A stretch of 64,000 nt of DNA from Caldilineaceae bacterium (lineage in GTDB: Bacteria; Chloroflexota; Anaerolineae; Caldilineales; Caldilineaceae): positions 310,001-374,000 of the forward strand of contig JADLDO010000028.1 of the NCBI GenBank assembly GCA_020846635.1, given 5' to 3'. Shown piece after piece: positions 8,486 through 17,600 of this stretch (its first letter is position 1; the number at the start of each line of letters is the position of its first letter). The position numbers and the translations under genes were made by a program. The notes under the pieces were generated by a model, which searched no databases, was not told the DNA's origin, and saw only the letters and a list, made by a program, of their open reading frames with translations.

Positions 8486-9376
8486 TCAAGCAGATTCGTC
8501 GTCCCATCCGCCTGTGACCGAATACTCCAGTTTGGCCGCGCGCGGCGCATTGAGGTTGGGGCGTCGATGCTGAATCGTGGGCGTGACCGGCGGCAGACGC
8601 GTGGCGAGGCCCTTTGGCGTAAACTTATAGCCAACGCCGCGCACTGTAATCAAGCGGCTCGGCTGCGATGCATCTTCTTCGAGCTTCTTACGCAGCCGGC
8701 GGATGGCAAGCTCGACGATATTCGAGTTGGTATCCGCGGCCTCATATCCCCAAACTCGCTCAAGCAGATCTTCTTTGCTCACGGGCAAATCGACATGGGA
8801 CATCAGATAGTGGAGAAGCTGATACTCGGTACGCGTCAGCTCTACCAGGCTCCCTGCCACGGTAGCCGCACGCATACCACCATCCAGACGCACATCGCCA
8901 TGTTCCAAGACCTGCACAGGCTCAGCCTCGATCTTGTTGGTCGTGCGCCGCAAAATTGCCCGGATGCGAGCTTCCACCTCCTTGAAGGTGAAGGGCTTTG
9001 TAATGTAATTATCCGCACCCAACTCCAGGCCGCGCACAATGTCATCGGGCCGGTTGAGCGCTGTCAGCATAATGATCGGCACATCTGAGACGCGTCGAAT
9101 TTCGGAACAGACAGTGAAGCCATCCACGTTGGGCATGAGAATATCAAGCAAGATCAGATCAAACGAGTTGGCCTGAAAAAGATCAAGCGCCTCGGCACCA
9201 TCGTCGGCAGTCGTGACTTCATAGCCCATGCGCTGCAGCGACATCTTGAGCAGGCTACGGATCATTTTCTCATCATCAACGACCAATACATGAACTTTAC
9301 CGCGCGCTATTGGGTTATCTACTGCATATCGGTCATCGCTTGCTTGCGAACCGTTACCTGACGAACGCTTCATCAC
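8486..9376 (-). CDS. Response regulator, OmpR/PhoB family
   Basis: DNA-binding two-component regulator. Receiver domain at about residues 27-145 with acidic pocket VVDDE, phosphoacceptor Asp78 in LLDILMPNVDG, and the conserved lysine in YITKPF. The C-terminal winged-helix domain shows LTRTEYQLLHYL, VSKEDLLERVWGYE and RGVGYKF. It is 296 residues, longer than usual because of a 25-residue polar N-terminal tail and a 40-residue C-terminal tail. Start is a GTG at 9376 or the ATG at 9373, both behind GAGGAAA. No histidine kinase gene lies next to it, so its partner is unknown. Confidence 0.92.
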   Translation of the reverse strand: MMKRSSGNGSQASDDRYAVDNPIARGKVHVLVVDDEKMIRSLLKMSLQRMGYEVTTADDGAEALDLFQANSFDLILLDILMPNVDGFTVCSEIRRVSDVPIIMLTALNRPDDIVRGLELGADNYITKPFTFKEVEARIRAILRRTTNKIEAEPVQVLEHGDVRLDGGMRAATVAGSLVELTRTEYQLLHYLMSHVDLPVSKEDLLERVWGYEAADTNSNIVELAIRRLRKKLEEDASQPSRLITVRGVGYKFTPKGLATRLPPVTPTIQHRRPNLNAPRAAKLEYSVTGGWDDESA

Positions 9377-9718
9377 GTGATTTCCTCACTAGAGTACCGC
9401 ATCAAACGGTGACGCACCTATTGCCACAGAGATAAACCAAAGTGATAAATAAAATGGTAAACCAAAGTGACAAACGACAGAGGCAAACCCTGGGCTGCCT
9501 TGTGCCGCCGTCTGCTCGCTGGCTCGTACGTGCTGTCTAATCGTTATACGTAATCGACTTGCCTAAGGATAGCATAGGTGCAAAAACAGCTAATCGGCCA
9601 AATGACGCACGTTTCCAGCCATTGCGCACGTCAATTGCAGCAAACCCACTGCTCACTATCCCCAGACTCTTGCGGCGTTCCACATGAGACTCGCGCGCCA
9701 GGAGGGGCTTACCCAAGT
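9377..9718. other. Intergenic region between two regulator genes
   Basis: 342 bases without a convincing gene. It must hold the promoter of the OmpR-type regulator (minus strand) and the 3' end of the NarL-type gene. The only clear structure is the pair of direct repeats at 9433-9470. Confidence 0.5.
9433..9470 (-). promoter_or_regulatory. Paired 13-bp direct repeats upstream of the OmpR-type regulator
   Basis: TAAACCAAAGTGA occurs exactly at 9433-9445 and 9458-9470, spaced 25 bases start to start, 57-97 bases upstream of the start of the OmpR-type gene. Helical spacing and position suit an operator, possibly autoregulatory, but this is inference. Confidence 0.4.
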
Positions 9719-10378
9719 TTACTGGGATTCGTCGAGTGAAGTTAGACCCTCTTTTAACGCATAGAGGGCGGCTTGGGTACGGTTCGCCAGTTGAAGCTTG
9801 CTTAAGATATTACTGACATGAGTGCGGACGGTACGTTCGCTGATCACCAGGCTGTCGGCGATGTCTTGGTTCGACAATCCACGCGCGACAAGAATCAATA
9901 CCTCGGCTTCGCGCTCGGTCAATGGTTCGTCAGAGGGTGGAAGAGTCGTGGGGCGATTGAGCTCGCGGATCAGCTTGCGGGCGATGGCGGGATGAAGGGA
10001 AGACTCACCATGATAAACGTCGCGAATGGCTTGGAGGAGATCTTGTGTCGATGTCTCTTTGAGTAGATAACCCAGTGCGCCTGCCTTAATCGCAGCAAAG
10101 ACTTTATCATCGTCCGAATAACTGGTCAGAACGACAATGCGCGCGTTGGGGTTTTCGTGTTTAATTTCTTCGATCGCTTCAATGCCGGTCTTGCGCGGCA
10201 TTGCCAAATCCATGAGGATCACGTCGGGCCTGACTAGACGCGTTTTGAGAATGGCCTCTTGCCCATCGGCAGCCTCTGCAACGACCTCAATGCCCTCTAC
10301 ATCTTCCAGCAGGGCAACAAGGCCCCCACGCACAACAGTATGGTCATCAGCAATCAATACACGGATGGTTTCGCTCAC
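9719..10378 (-). CDS. Response regulator, NarL/FixJ (LuxR-HTH) family
   Basis: Two-component regulator of 219 residues. Receiver domain with IADDH at 9-13, phosphoacceptor Asp57 in LMDLAMP, and the lysine in YLLKETS. The C-terminal LuxR-type helix-turn-helix includes LTEREAEVLILVARGLSNQDIA and SERTVRTHVSNILSKL. The GTG start at 10376-10378 sits five bases after AGGAGG on the minus strand, an excellent ribosome site. It resembles LiaR/DegU-like regulators normally paired with HisKA_3 kinases, but no kinase is adjacent. The gene borders the TTATCCCC-rich region. Confidence 0.93.
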   Translation of the reverse strand: MSETIRVLIADDHTVVRGGLVALLEDVEGIEVVAEAADGQEAILKTRLVRPDVILMDLAMPRKTGIEAIEEIKHENPNARIVVLTSYSDDDKVFAAIKAGALGYLLKETSTQDLLQAIRDVYHGESSLHPAIARKLIRELNRPTTLPPSDEPLTEREAEVLILVARGLSNQDIADSLVISERTVRTHVSNILSKLQLANRTQAALYALKEGLTSLDESQ

Positions 10379-10466
10379 ACTATCCTCCTACATGGGCATA
10401 TCCCTCGTGGATGATTCCGAAGCCATGACGGCATGCATACAGCCCGAGGTGAATACTATCTACGCA

Positions 10467-11012
10467 CTATTTACATATGATTACATATGATCTACGCAAC
10501 AAGAGTATTGAGTATACAACACAATCCAACACACGTGAACTGAGGGGCGGGGATAAGTGCGGGGATAACTCCGCATTTGATAGGAAAACCCCCTGGAGAA
10601 CTCTGGGGATAAGTTTGGGAAACCGGGAGAAATTGTGGGGAATCATTGGGGAAAGTTGATGATAAATTATTCCCCAACTTATCCCATGAATCCCCAGGCT
10701 CGCGTCCCTGTGCCCAATCACCCCTAGATGTAGTATTCAAAACTTTCCCCGCGAAAAGTTATCCTATTGTATCGCGACTTCTCCGCAGAACTATCCCCAG
10801 ATGCAGCAGCAGCTTATCCCAAACTCCCGCATACATATAGTAGGGCAGAGCATACAAATCTGGCTATCTAGTATGCTTACTTGCCCTAGACAAAAGGATA
10901 ATGGGTTTTGCCCCTGCTTATCCCCACTTTCCCCACCCCTTACTAAGAAGACTATTTTATAATTATATATATTGATACTGTTATGAAGGATAATAAGTTA
11001 TTATCAATTACC
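10467..11012. other. Candidate replication origin: DnaA-box-like cluster plus AT-rich segment
   Basis: Gene-free stretch with repeated TTATCCCC-type motifs in both orientations: 10548-10556, 10560-10568, 10604-10612 (reverse), 10679-10686, 10759-10764, 10791-10799, 10814-10821, 10896-10901 (reverse), 10918-10926. The 9-mer TTATCCCCA at 10604-10612 and 10918-10926 differs by one base from the classical DnaA box TTATCCACA. Next to the cluster, 10941-11012 is strongly AT-rich, like an unwinding element. A 10-bp tandem repeat TTACATATGA lies at 10471-10490. No dnaA, dnaN or parAB is in the window, so origin function is inferred; a dense operator array for another protein is the alternative. Confidence 0.5.
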
Positions 11013-11251
11013 AATGAAAACCAAAGCCTGTGTAAAACTGTGCAAAACAGATAGACTATATGAAACCTGTCACTCCTTTGTCAACCCTGTCAATTGCCAA
11101 ATTTTCTGCATCAAGTGCCTTATCAAGCCACTTTTGCAATGGAGGTTGCTATATGGGATGCAAACATGGAAAAGGGCATTATGCGAGGCCAAATGGCGGG
11201 GTGATGGTGCGATGGTAGGGCAGTGTACGGCCAATCCGGTGGGCGGGCTTG

Positions 11252-11845
11252 CTAGGGACGCCGCAAGCCCAGCCGTTCGACAGCCATCGGGTGTGGAGCA
11301 AATGAGAGTTCTTCCTCGTCGTCCTCTTGATTCGGGTCGGGCAGCAAAATGTTACTGGGATTGAGGAAGGGAAGTGGATCGCTGAAGCCGCCCCAACCGT
11401 CAAAGCGGTTATAGGGCAAGACACGCACACCGAAATGAAGGTGGGGGGGCAATCCACTGCTGGGCCGCCCCGACCGGGCAATGTACTCATTGCGCTTGAC
11501 CAACTGCCCTGCTTCGACAGCGATCTCCCCAATATGTGCATAGAAGCTTTCGCCCCAGCGATGCTCTAACTTGATATAGCGCTCGAAGCCGCCTGTCTCG
11601 AAGCTGATTTCCATGACACGCCCATTGTCCACGGCAAAGAGATGCGTTCCCGGTGTCATGCCAAAGTCAATGCCGATATGTCCTTTGAGGGGGACGCCAT
11701 TGTATTTGTATTGGGCGTAATGATCCGGGTTCTGTCCCCAAAATTGTTGGATCGGACAGGCTCCATCAAAGGGAGTGCTTAAGTAGATGCCTTCGGGTTC
11801 ATAGATGCCGGCCAGCAAAGGCTCGGTCATAAATTTATATTTCAT
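11252..11845 (-). CDS. M23-family peptidase domain protein
   Basis: LytM-like metallopeptidase domain, typically cutting peptidoglycan cross-links. The zinc motifs are present: GHIGIDFG gives the His and Asp of HxxxD, and LPPHLHFGVRV gives the later HxH. I start at the ATG at 11845 (KYKFMTEPLL), 197 residues; another ATG at 11830 is possible, and a longer frame reaches 11971 without a signal-like sequence. No start gives a signal peptide or membrane segment, which is unusual for a cell-wall enzyme. The C terminus is acidic (QEDDEEEL). It is divergent from the FmdB-like gene, and about 870 bases without a gene lie downstream. Confidence 0.8.
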   Translation of the reverse strand: MKYKFMTEPLLAGIYEPEGIYLSTPFDGACPIQQFWGQNPDHYAQYKYNGVPLKGHIGIDFGMTPGTHLFAVDNGRVMEISFETGGFERYIKLEHRWGESFYAHIGEIAVEAGQLVKRNEYIARSGRPSSGLPPHLHFGVRVLPYNRFDGWGGFSDPLPFLNPSNILLPDPNQEDDEEELSFAPHPMAVERLGLRRP

Positions 11846-12043
11846 AAAATTCGACAAGTATAGGTTACACGAGTATACTGATGGATGCGCAGCGATCGCT
11901 GCGCTAGATTTATTTGGGCGGGGATTTTTACAGTATAGCCCGTCTATCGATCCTTGTGCAAGCGAGGCCAAGCGAGTTTGAGCCTCCTTTTTTTGTTATT
12001 GTTCGGGTTGAGTCCGGTTTGTTGAAGCAAGGAGAGTGTTGGA

Positions 12044-12415
12044 GTGCCAATTTATGAGTTTGTCTGCGAGGCTTGTGGAACTGAGTTTGAGCAGATTCAA
12101 TCGTTTTCCGATAGCAGTGTGCCGGCTTGCGTAAGTTGCCACAGCACCCAGGTTGTACGACGGATGGGCCGTCCGGCGATCCATTTTAAGGGGAGCGGCT
12201 GGTATATTACCGACAGCAAAAAGTCTAACGACAAAAAAGGCAGTACCAAAAGCGCGGCGAACGGTGGTGAAAGCACGACCGAAACCAAGCCGGCGAGTAC
12301 GACCGAGAGCAAGAGCGACGGTGCAACAGAAACCGCCACAGCAACCAAGAGCAATGGTACAGGCGAATCGACCCCAGCGCCCAAAAGCACCCCTGCTCCC
12401 GTCGCCAGTGACTAA
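12044..12415 (+). CDS. FmdB-type zinc-ribbon protein
   Basis: Small protein (123 residues) of the FmdB/CxxC_CxxC_SSSS family. The N terminus MPIYEFVCEACG, with a second pair in CVSCH, forms a zinc ribbon over residues 1-41. RMGRPAIHFKGSGWYITD completes the domain. The remaining 60 residues are a low-complexity Thr/Ser/Ala/Lys tail with no fold expected. The role of the family is not settled; it is often called a putative regulatory protein. The GTG start at 12044 has GGAGAG seven bases upstream. A strong terminator follows the stop. Confidence 0.88.
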   Translation: MPIYEFVCEACGTEFEQIQSFSDSSVPACVSCHSTQVVRRMGRPAIHFKGSGWYITDSKKSNDKKGSTKSAANGGESTTETKPASTTESKSDGATETATATKSNGTGESTPAPKSTPAPVASD

Positions 12416-12443
12416 GTACACACAGGCTGAAAGCAGACTCTGA

Positions 12444-12478
12444 ACGCCCCACTCATCATTTGAGTGGGGCGTTTTTTT
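12444..12478 (+). terminator. Rho-independent terminator after the FmdB-type gene
   Basis: ACGCCCCACTCA (12444-12455) pairs perfectly with TGAGTGGGGCGT (12461-12472) over a five-base loop, followed by a run of seven T. It lies between convergent genes. Confidence 0.95.
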
Positions 12479-12485
12479 ATTGGCG

Positions 12486-14309
12486 TCAGTAGCCGCCTAT
12501 TCCAGAACCAACGGGAAAGAGGGGCGGCAGTTCAACGGGCAGCGTACCCGCAGGTTGGATCTGCCCATAGATCAGCTTCGCCGCCGCACGCAATAGGGGC
12601 AGGCTGTTGTTGTAGGTGACGAGATAGGTTGGTTGTTGGGGAAAAGCCAGCAGGTCATAGGGACTTGTGAGCGCCAGGACGACGAGCGGCTTTCCCTGCA
12701 ATTCCTCGACTAAGGCGACTTGCCCTGCATGGAAATTGGCGTTGTAGGTCGCAAGCAGGATCACATCGGCGCTTGCTGCCAGCGCAGCGATGCGCCCGCG
12801 TTCCTCCGCATCGGGATCAACCGTGATGGGGAGAGCGGTCAAGTTCTCCGTCTGTTCGCCGAGAACCAGCGGCAATTCAGTTTCAAAGTCAGGATGGATC
12901 AAGGCTACGCTCTGCTCGGGACGCAAAGGTAAGAGCTGCGCGTCATTCTTGACCAGCGTCACCGCTTGCTCGCTGACCCGCTCGGACAGCGCCAGATGTT
13001 CAGGTGTGAGAATTGCGCGCTGTAGCATATCGACAGTGGGCGCGTTCGCCAGCACCGGGTTTGGATGCAGCAGCCCATGGCGCGCTTTGGCCTGCAAGAT
13101 GCGCCGCACCGATTCGTCAAGACGTGCCTCGGTCAGCTCGCCCGCCTTAACGCGCGCCAGCAAATATTCAAAAACCTGGGCCTGTTCAATGGGCGTGTGG
13201 CCTGGATCATTGCCAAACATCAGCAAATCTACCCCACCGTCGATGGCGAGGGCAGAGGTCTGCGTAATGCCATAGCGTTGATCCAGCGCCGCCATCCCCA
13301 ACGAATCGGCAGAAATCAGCCCCTCAAACCCCATCTTGTCGCGCAGCAACTCCGTAAGGATGGCATGTGAAAAGGTAGCCGGCAGCTCAGGGTCGCCTGT
13401 GAGCGGTGGAACCGCAACATGGGCTGTCATGATCGCATCGGTCCCCGCCTCAATCGCTGCGGCAAAGGGCACCAATTCCAGCGCCTCAAGTTGGGCTAGA
13501 TCCTTGTCAATCACCGGGAGGTCGCTGTGCGAGTCGATGGCGGTGTCGCCATGCCCCGGAAAGTGCTTGGCGGTTGTCATCATGTTGCCACGCTGAAAAC
13601 CTTCGATCATGGCAAGGCCAAAGGTGGTGACAATCTCCGGCGTTGAGCCAAAGGCGCGCACACCGATTACCGGGTTGTTGGGGTTATTGTTGACATCCAC
13701 CACCGGCGCTAGGTTCATGTTGATGCCCAGCGCCCGCAATTCCGCGCTCATTGCCTCGGCGACCGCACGCGCATTCTCCACAGAGCCGCTCGCGGCAATT
13801 GCCATTGGGCCGGGAAAGGTCGTCAGCCGCCCGCCAAAACGGTCAATAAGCCCGCCTTCGTGGTCAACAGCCACAAAGAGGGGGATCTGCGCGCCGGAGG
13901 TCGCGGCAGTGCCCTGGGCCGCGGCAATGACCGCAGCCAGTTCTTCCACAGGGCCAACGTTGATGTGAAAGATGAGGATGCCGCCGACATGCAGCTCCCG
14001 GATCGTGCGCTCCAACGCTGGGGAAAACTCCGTACCTTCAAAAAAGACCATAAAGAGTTGCCCCAGTTTTTCCTCAAGGGTCATCTGCGCGAGGAGTTCT
14101 TCGATCTGCGCGTCGCTGTCGGGTGATGCGGCTGGCAGCGTCGGCGTGGCGTCCGGGGCTTGCGCTGCTGTCTGCGTGGGTTGTTCGGCAGTGGGCGCGG
14201 GGACTGCGGTCGCGGGCAGGACTGTTGGCGTTGGCTCGACGGCTCTCGATCCGCAAGCGCAGACCAACAGTGCGCTCAATGCATACACCAATAGTTTCAT
14301 AAAATTCAT
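12486..14309 (-). CDS. Glycoside hydrolase family 3 lipoprotein, NagZ-like
   Basis: Probable exported beta-N-acetylhexosaminidase. Signal peptide with lipobox LLVCAC at residues 14-19, then a Thr/Pro/Ala linker to about residue 60. The GH3 TIM-barrel carries KHFPGHGDT and DSHSDLP, the signature of the NagZ branch with its His-Asp acid/base dyad, and GLISADSLGM with the nucleophile aspartate. A C-terminal GH3 beta-sandwich domain follows from about residue 455, unlike the one-domain NagZ of enterics. At 607 residues this resembles the Bacillus type acting on muropeptides outside the cell. It stands alone, convergent with the FmdB-type gene. Confidence 0.92.
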   Translation of the reverse strand: MNFMKLLVYALSALLVCACGSRAVEPTPTVLPATAVPAPTAEQPTQTAAQAPDATPTLPAASPDSDAQIEELLAQMTLEEKLGQLFMVFFEGTEFSPALERTIRELHVGGILIFHINVGPVEELAAVIAAAQGTAATSGAQIPLFVAVDHEGGLIDRFGGRLTTFPGPMAIAASGSVENARAVAEAMSAELRALGINMNLAPVVDVNNNPNNPVIGVRAFGSTPEIVTTFGLAMIEGFQRGNMMTTAKHFPGHGDTAIDSHSDLPVIDKDLAQLEALELVPFAAAIEAGTDAIMTAHVAVPPLTGDPELPATFSHAILTELLRDKMGFEGLISADSLGMAALDQRYGITQTSALAIDGGVDLLMFGNDPGHTPIEQAQVFEYLLARVKAGELTEARLDESVRRILQAKARHGLLHPNPVLANAPTVDMLQRAILTPEHLALSERVSEQAVTLVKNDAQLLPLRPEQSVALIHPDFETELPLVLGEQTENLTALPITVDPDAEERGRIAALAASADVILLATYNANFHAGQVALVEELQGKPLVVLALTSPYDLLAFPQQPTYLVTYNNSLPLLRAAAKLIYGQIQPAGTLPVELPPLFPVGSGIGGY

Positions 14310-14380
14310 AGGCTCTGCTCTATATGTCCTCTTTCAAGGTTTCATAGACCGCAAACTAAATCATTCGGCTATCGCGATTA

Positions 14381-14420
14381 CCCTCCCGGAAGCTGGGGAG
14401 CCCTTTGGGCGCGGGAGGGT
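14381..14420. repeat. Dispersed palindrome, copy 3
   Basis: CCCTCCCGGAAGCT at 14381-14394 with closing arm CGGGAGGGT at 14412-14420; the right arm has lost its TTCC part. Loop text GGGGAGCCCTTTGGGCG and the flank TTACTGGCAAG resemble copy 5 at 62202, so these two form a subtype. Confidence 0.8.
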
Positions 14421-14525
14421 TACTGGCAAGTATATTTTGTCATCCCCATACGGTAACACAAGTGGCTGCATACGCAGATAGCCCGCACCCTGTCATTCCG
14501 ATTCCCACAAGGGGGGACTAGAAAC

Positions 14526-14563
14526 AGAAGGGCAGTAGCATCTCGCGACGCTACCGCCCTTCT
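14526..14563 (-). terminator. Hairpin after the 1461-residue protein gene
   Basis: AGAAGGGCAGTAGC (14526-14539) pairs with GCTACCGCCCTTCT (14550-14563), 13 of 14 pairs, loop of 10. On the minus strand it lies about 57 bases past the stop and is followed by TGTTTCT, so it can end that transcript, though the T-run is weak. Confidence 0.6.
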
Positions 14564-14619
14564 CACTCCATTCTACAGTTGTCGGGCCATCCATAGCCCG
14601 CCTTGCTGCTATCTACTTC

Positions 14620-17600
14620 CTACGGACATCTGTTGTCGAGCACGATCCCTGGGGGGAGGGGATTGCCCGTGTAACATGCTTCCAGTTCAGGTGTTCCGGC
14701 TCCTGAGTTGGTGACAGCCCCGGTGTTATCGAAGTCCGTCCCTTCCCCATAGGAATAGCCCTTATAACTGGCATTGGAAGCAAATTCAAAGGTGCCGCTG
14801 TTGTTGAAGGTGGAAGCGTCACCGCCATAGATGTCGCTTGTGCCACCCAGCGTGAAACTGCCCTGATTGTTGATGGTTACACCACCGCGAATGACCTTGG
14901 TGCCGCTTTCGCTGGCGACAATTGGCCCTTGCAGCGTGAATGTGCCTGGGCCAAGAAGTGTACCGCTGAGGAAGGCCAGCTTCCCACCCGTGAAGTTGAG
15001 GGTAGCAGTGCTGCCGGACGCGACGGCTAAGGTCGCGCCATTGATGCGTACCTGCCCCGCGCCCGTCCCAACATAGGTGCCAGTCAGGGTGAAGGTTTCT
15101 GTGGTGAAGTCGAGGGATGCGCCACTCCCCACGGTGAAGGTGCCACCCTGACTTATGCCGCCTTCCTCCAGTTCGAGAATACCGCCTTGTACGTCAATCT
15201 TGCCTGTGGCGCTGTTGTTCAGCGTCGTCTCCAGAATGGCAGTCTCAGCGCCAACCTTGCGGATGGTGCCATTGTTATTGAAGACCGTAGCCCCCGAATA
15301 GGCGTGACCGTGGTAGCTGGCCGCGGTAGTGAATTCGAAGGTACCACTGTTGTTAAAGGTGGAAGCGTCACCACCATAGATAGCACTCGTACCACCCAGC
15401 GTGAAGCTACCCTGGTTGTTGATGATCACGCCACCACGGATGTACTTGCTGCCGCTTCCTTCGACAACAACAGGGCCTTGCAGCGTAAACGTGCCTGGGC
15501 CAAGAAGCGTACCGCTGAGGAAGGCCAACTTCCCACCCGTGAAGTTGAGCGTAGCAGTGCTACCGGACGCGACGGCTAAGGTCGCGCCATTGATGCGTAC
15601 CTGCCCCGCACCCGCGCCTGTGTAACTTCCAGCCAGGGTGAAGGTTTCTGAGGTGAAGTCAAGGAACGCACCACTATCCACAGTGAATGAACCACCCTGG
15701 CTCGTTCCACCTTCTTCCAGTTCCAACGTGCCTGCTTTCACCTCGATCTTGCCTGTTGCGCTGTTGTTCAGCGTGGTCTCGAGGATTGCGACTTCAGTTC
15801 CAACTTTGCGGACAGTGCCGCTGTTGTTGAAGACGGTAGCTCCCGAATAGGCGTGACCGTGATAGCTGGCCGCGGTCGTCAGTTCAAAGGTGCCGCTGTT
15901 GTTGAAGGTGGAAGCGTCACCGCCAAAGATGTCGCTGGTACCACCCAGCGTGAAACTGCCCTGATTGTTGATCGTTACACCGCCGCGGATATACTTGGTG
16001 CCGCTTCCTTCGACAACGACGGGGCCTTGCAGCGTGAATGTGCCTGGGCCAAGAAGCGTACCGCTGAGGAAGGCCAGCTTCCCACCCGTGAAGTTGAGCG
16101 TAGCAGTGCTGCCGGACGCGACGGCTAAGGTCGCGCCATTGATGCGTACCTGCCCCGCACCCGTCCCAACATAGGTACCGGTCATCGTGAAGGTCTGTGT
16201 GGTGAAGTCGAGGGATGCGCCACTCGCCACAGTGAAGGAACCGCCCTGACTTGTGCCGCCTTCCTCCAGTTCGAGAATACCGCCTTGTACGTCAATCTTG
16301 CCTGTGGCGCTATTATTCAGCGTCGTCTCCAGAATGGCAGTCTCAGCGCCGACCTTGCGGATAGTGCCGCTGTTGTTAAAGACTGAGTCGCCGGAATAGG
16401 CATGGCCGTGATAGCTGGCCGCGGTGGTAAATTCGAAAGTACCGCTGTTGTTGAAGGTGGAAGCGTCACCGCCATAGATGGCGCTCGTACCACCTAGCGT
16501 GAAAGTTCCCTGGTTATCGATCGTCACACCGCCGCGAATGTACTTGGTGCCGGCCCCTGTGACAGTCGTCGTACCCTTCAGGATCAGTTTCCCGGTACGA
16601 CTGTCATTACTCCTGATTTCTCCCCCTGCCCACTCCAGCGGCCCGTTAAGTGTCAGCGAATTGTAGAGCGTCAGGTCGTTCGCGCTCCCTTGAATGGTCA
16701 ATTTGCCGCTCATCGTCGATGCAGCCAGCAGATCAACCGACCCCCCCACCATCGTCAATGCCTCTGCACTCTCGATGCTGTTGACAATGACATTTGAGTT
16801 GATTGTAATCGTTGGGTTTGCCGGAATGTTGAGCACCGCCTTATGGGTCGGGCCTGGAACCACGCCCAACGACCAATTTGCCGAGTCTTCCCAGCTTGTG
16901 CCATCTCCTGAGCCGGTCCAATTGTTCTCGATGGCCTCGTTTTCATCACTGAAAAAGTCAAACCAGATTACGAGCGACTGGCCGAGTTTCGGGCCGATGC
17001 CGCTGTAGGTGCGAACCTGCCCTGTGAGCGTATCAATGGCAGTGGCTGTAAAGGGCTTATCCTGGGGGACGAGGGGCAGGAAGAAATAGCCGCCTCGATC
17101 CGAACTGCCGGTGAACGGAAGGCGATCGCCATCAGAGATGACAAAGATTTTGGTTCGCCCTGGTTCTTGTGTAAAGAAGCTCGATGTCGCAGCCGTGGAA
17201 GCGAGAGGATTACCACCGCCGCCACCTCCACCACCACCACCTCCACCACCACCGCCGCCTCCGCAGAGATTACCGCCGGGAGGGGGTGCAGAACCCATGC
17301 CAGGCATACCACTGCCACCGCCACCGGGCGGACAGGGAGGGGGTGGCGGGCAGTCGGGCGTGTTGGTGTCGAGGAACTCGCGCAGGCCGCCGGCCAGAAC
17401 GCCGCCGATCCCTAAGATGACTGCTGCTGTGCCTCCCGTAAGCACCGTAGCCACGCCGACGATGGTGATCATAATCAGTGTGGTGTTTTTGAAGCCGCGG
17501 CGACCCCCAAACATGCCATCATCTCTGGGATCAAAACAGCGTCCGAAAAGCTCAATCGCGGCTGTTGTTGCAGCAGGCAGGCCGTTTTCAAGGCTCAGCG

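Larger units (their letters stand above)
14310..14619. other. Intergenic region upstream of GH3 gene
   Basis: 310 bases holding copy 3 of the dispersed palindrome (14381-14420) and the minus-strand terminator at 14526-14563. It should also contain the GH3 promoter, which I cannot place with confidence. Confidence 0.5.

Noticed and set aside
11014..11364. Frame of 116 codons after the AT-rich region
   Set aside because: Cys-rich start has no ribosome site and the end overlaps the M23 gene on the other strand.
14760..16600. CRISPR-like array
   Set aside because: The period is 549 bases and the repeat is coding; there are no short repeats with unique spacers anywhere in the window.
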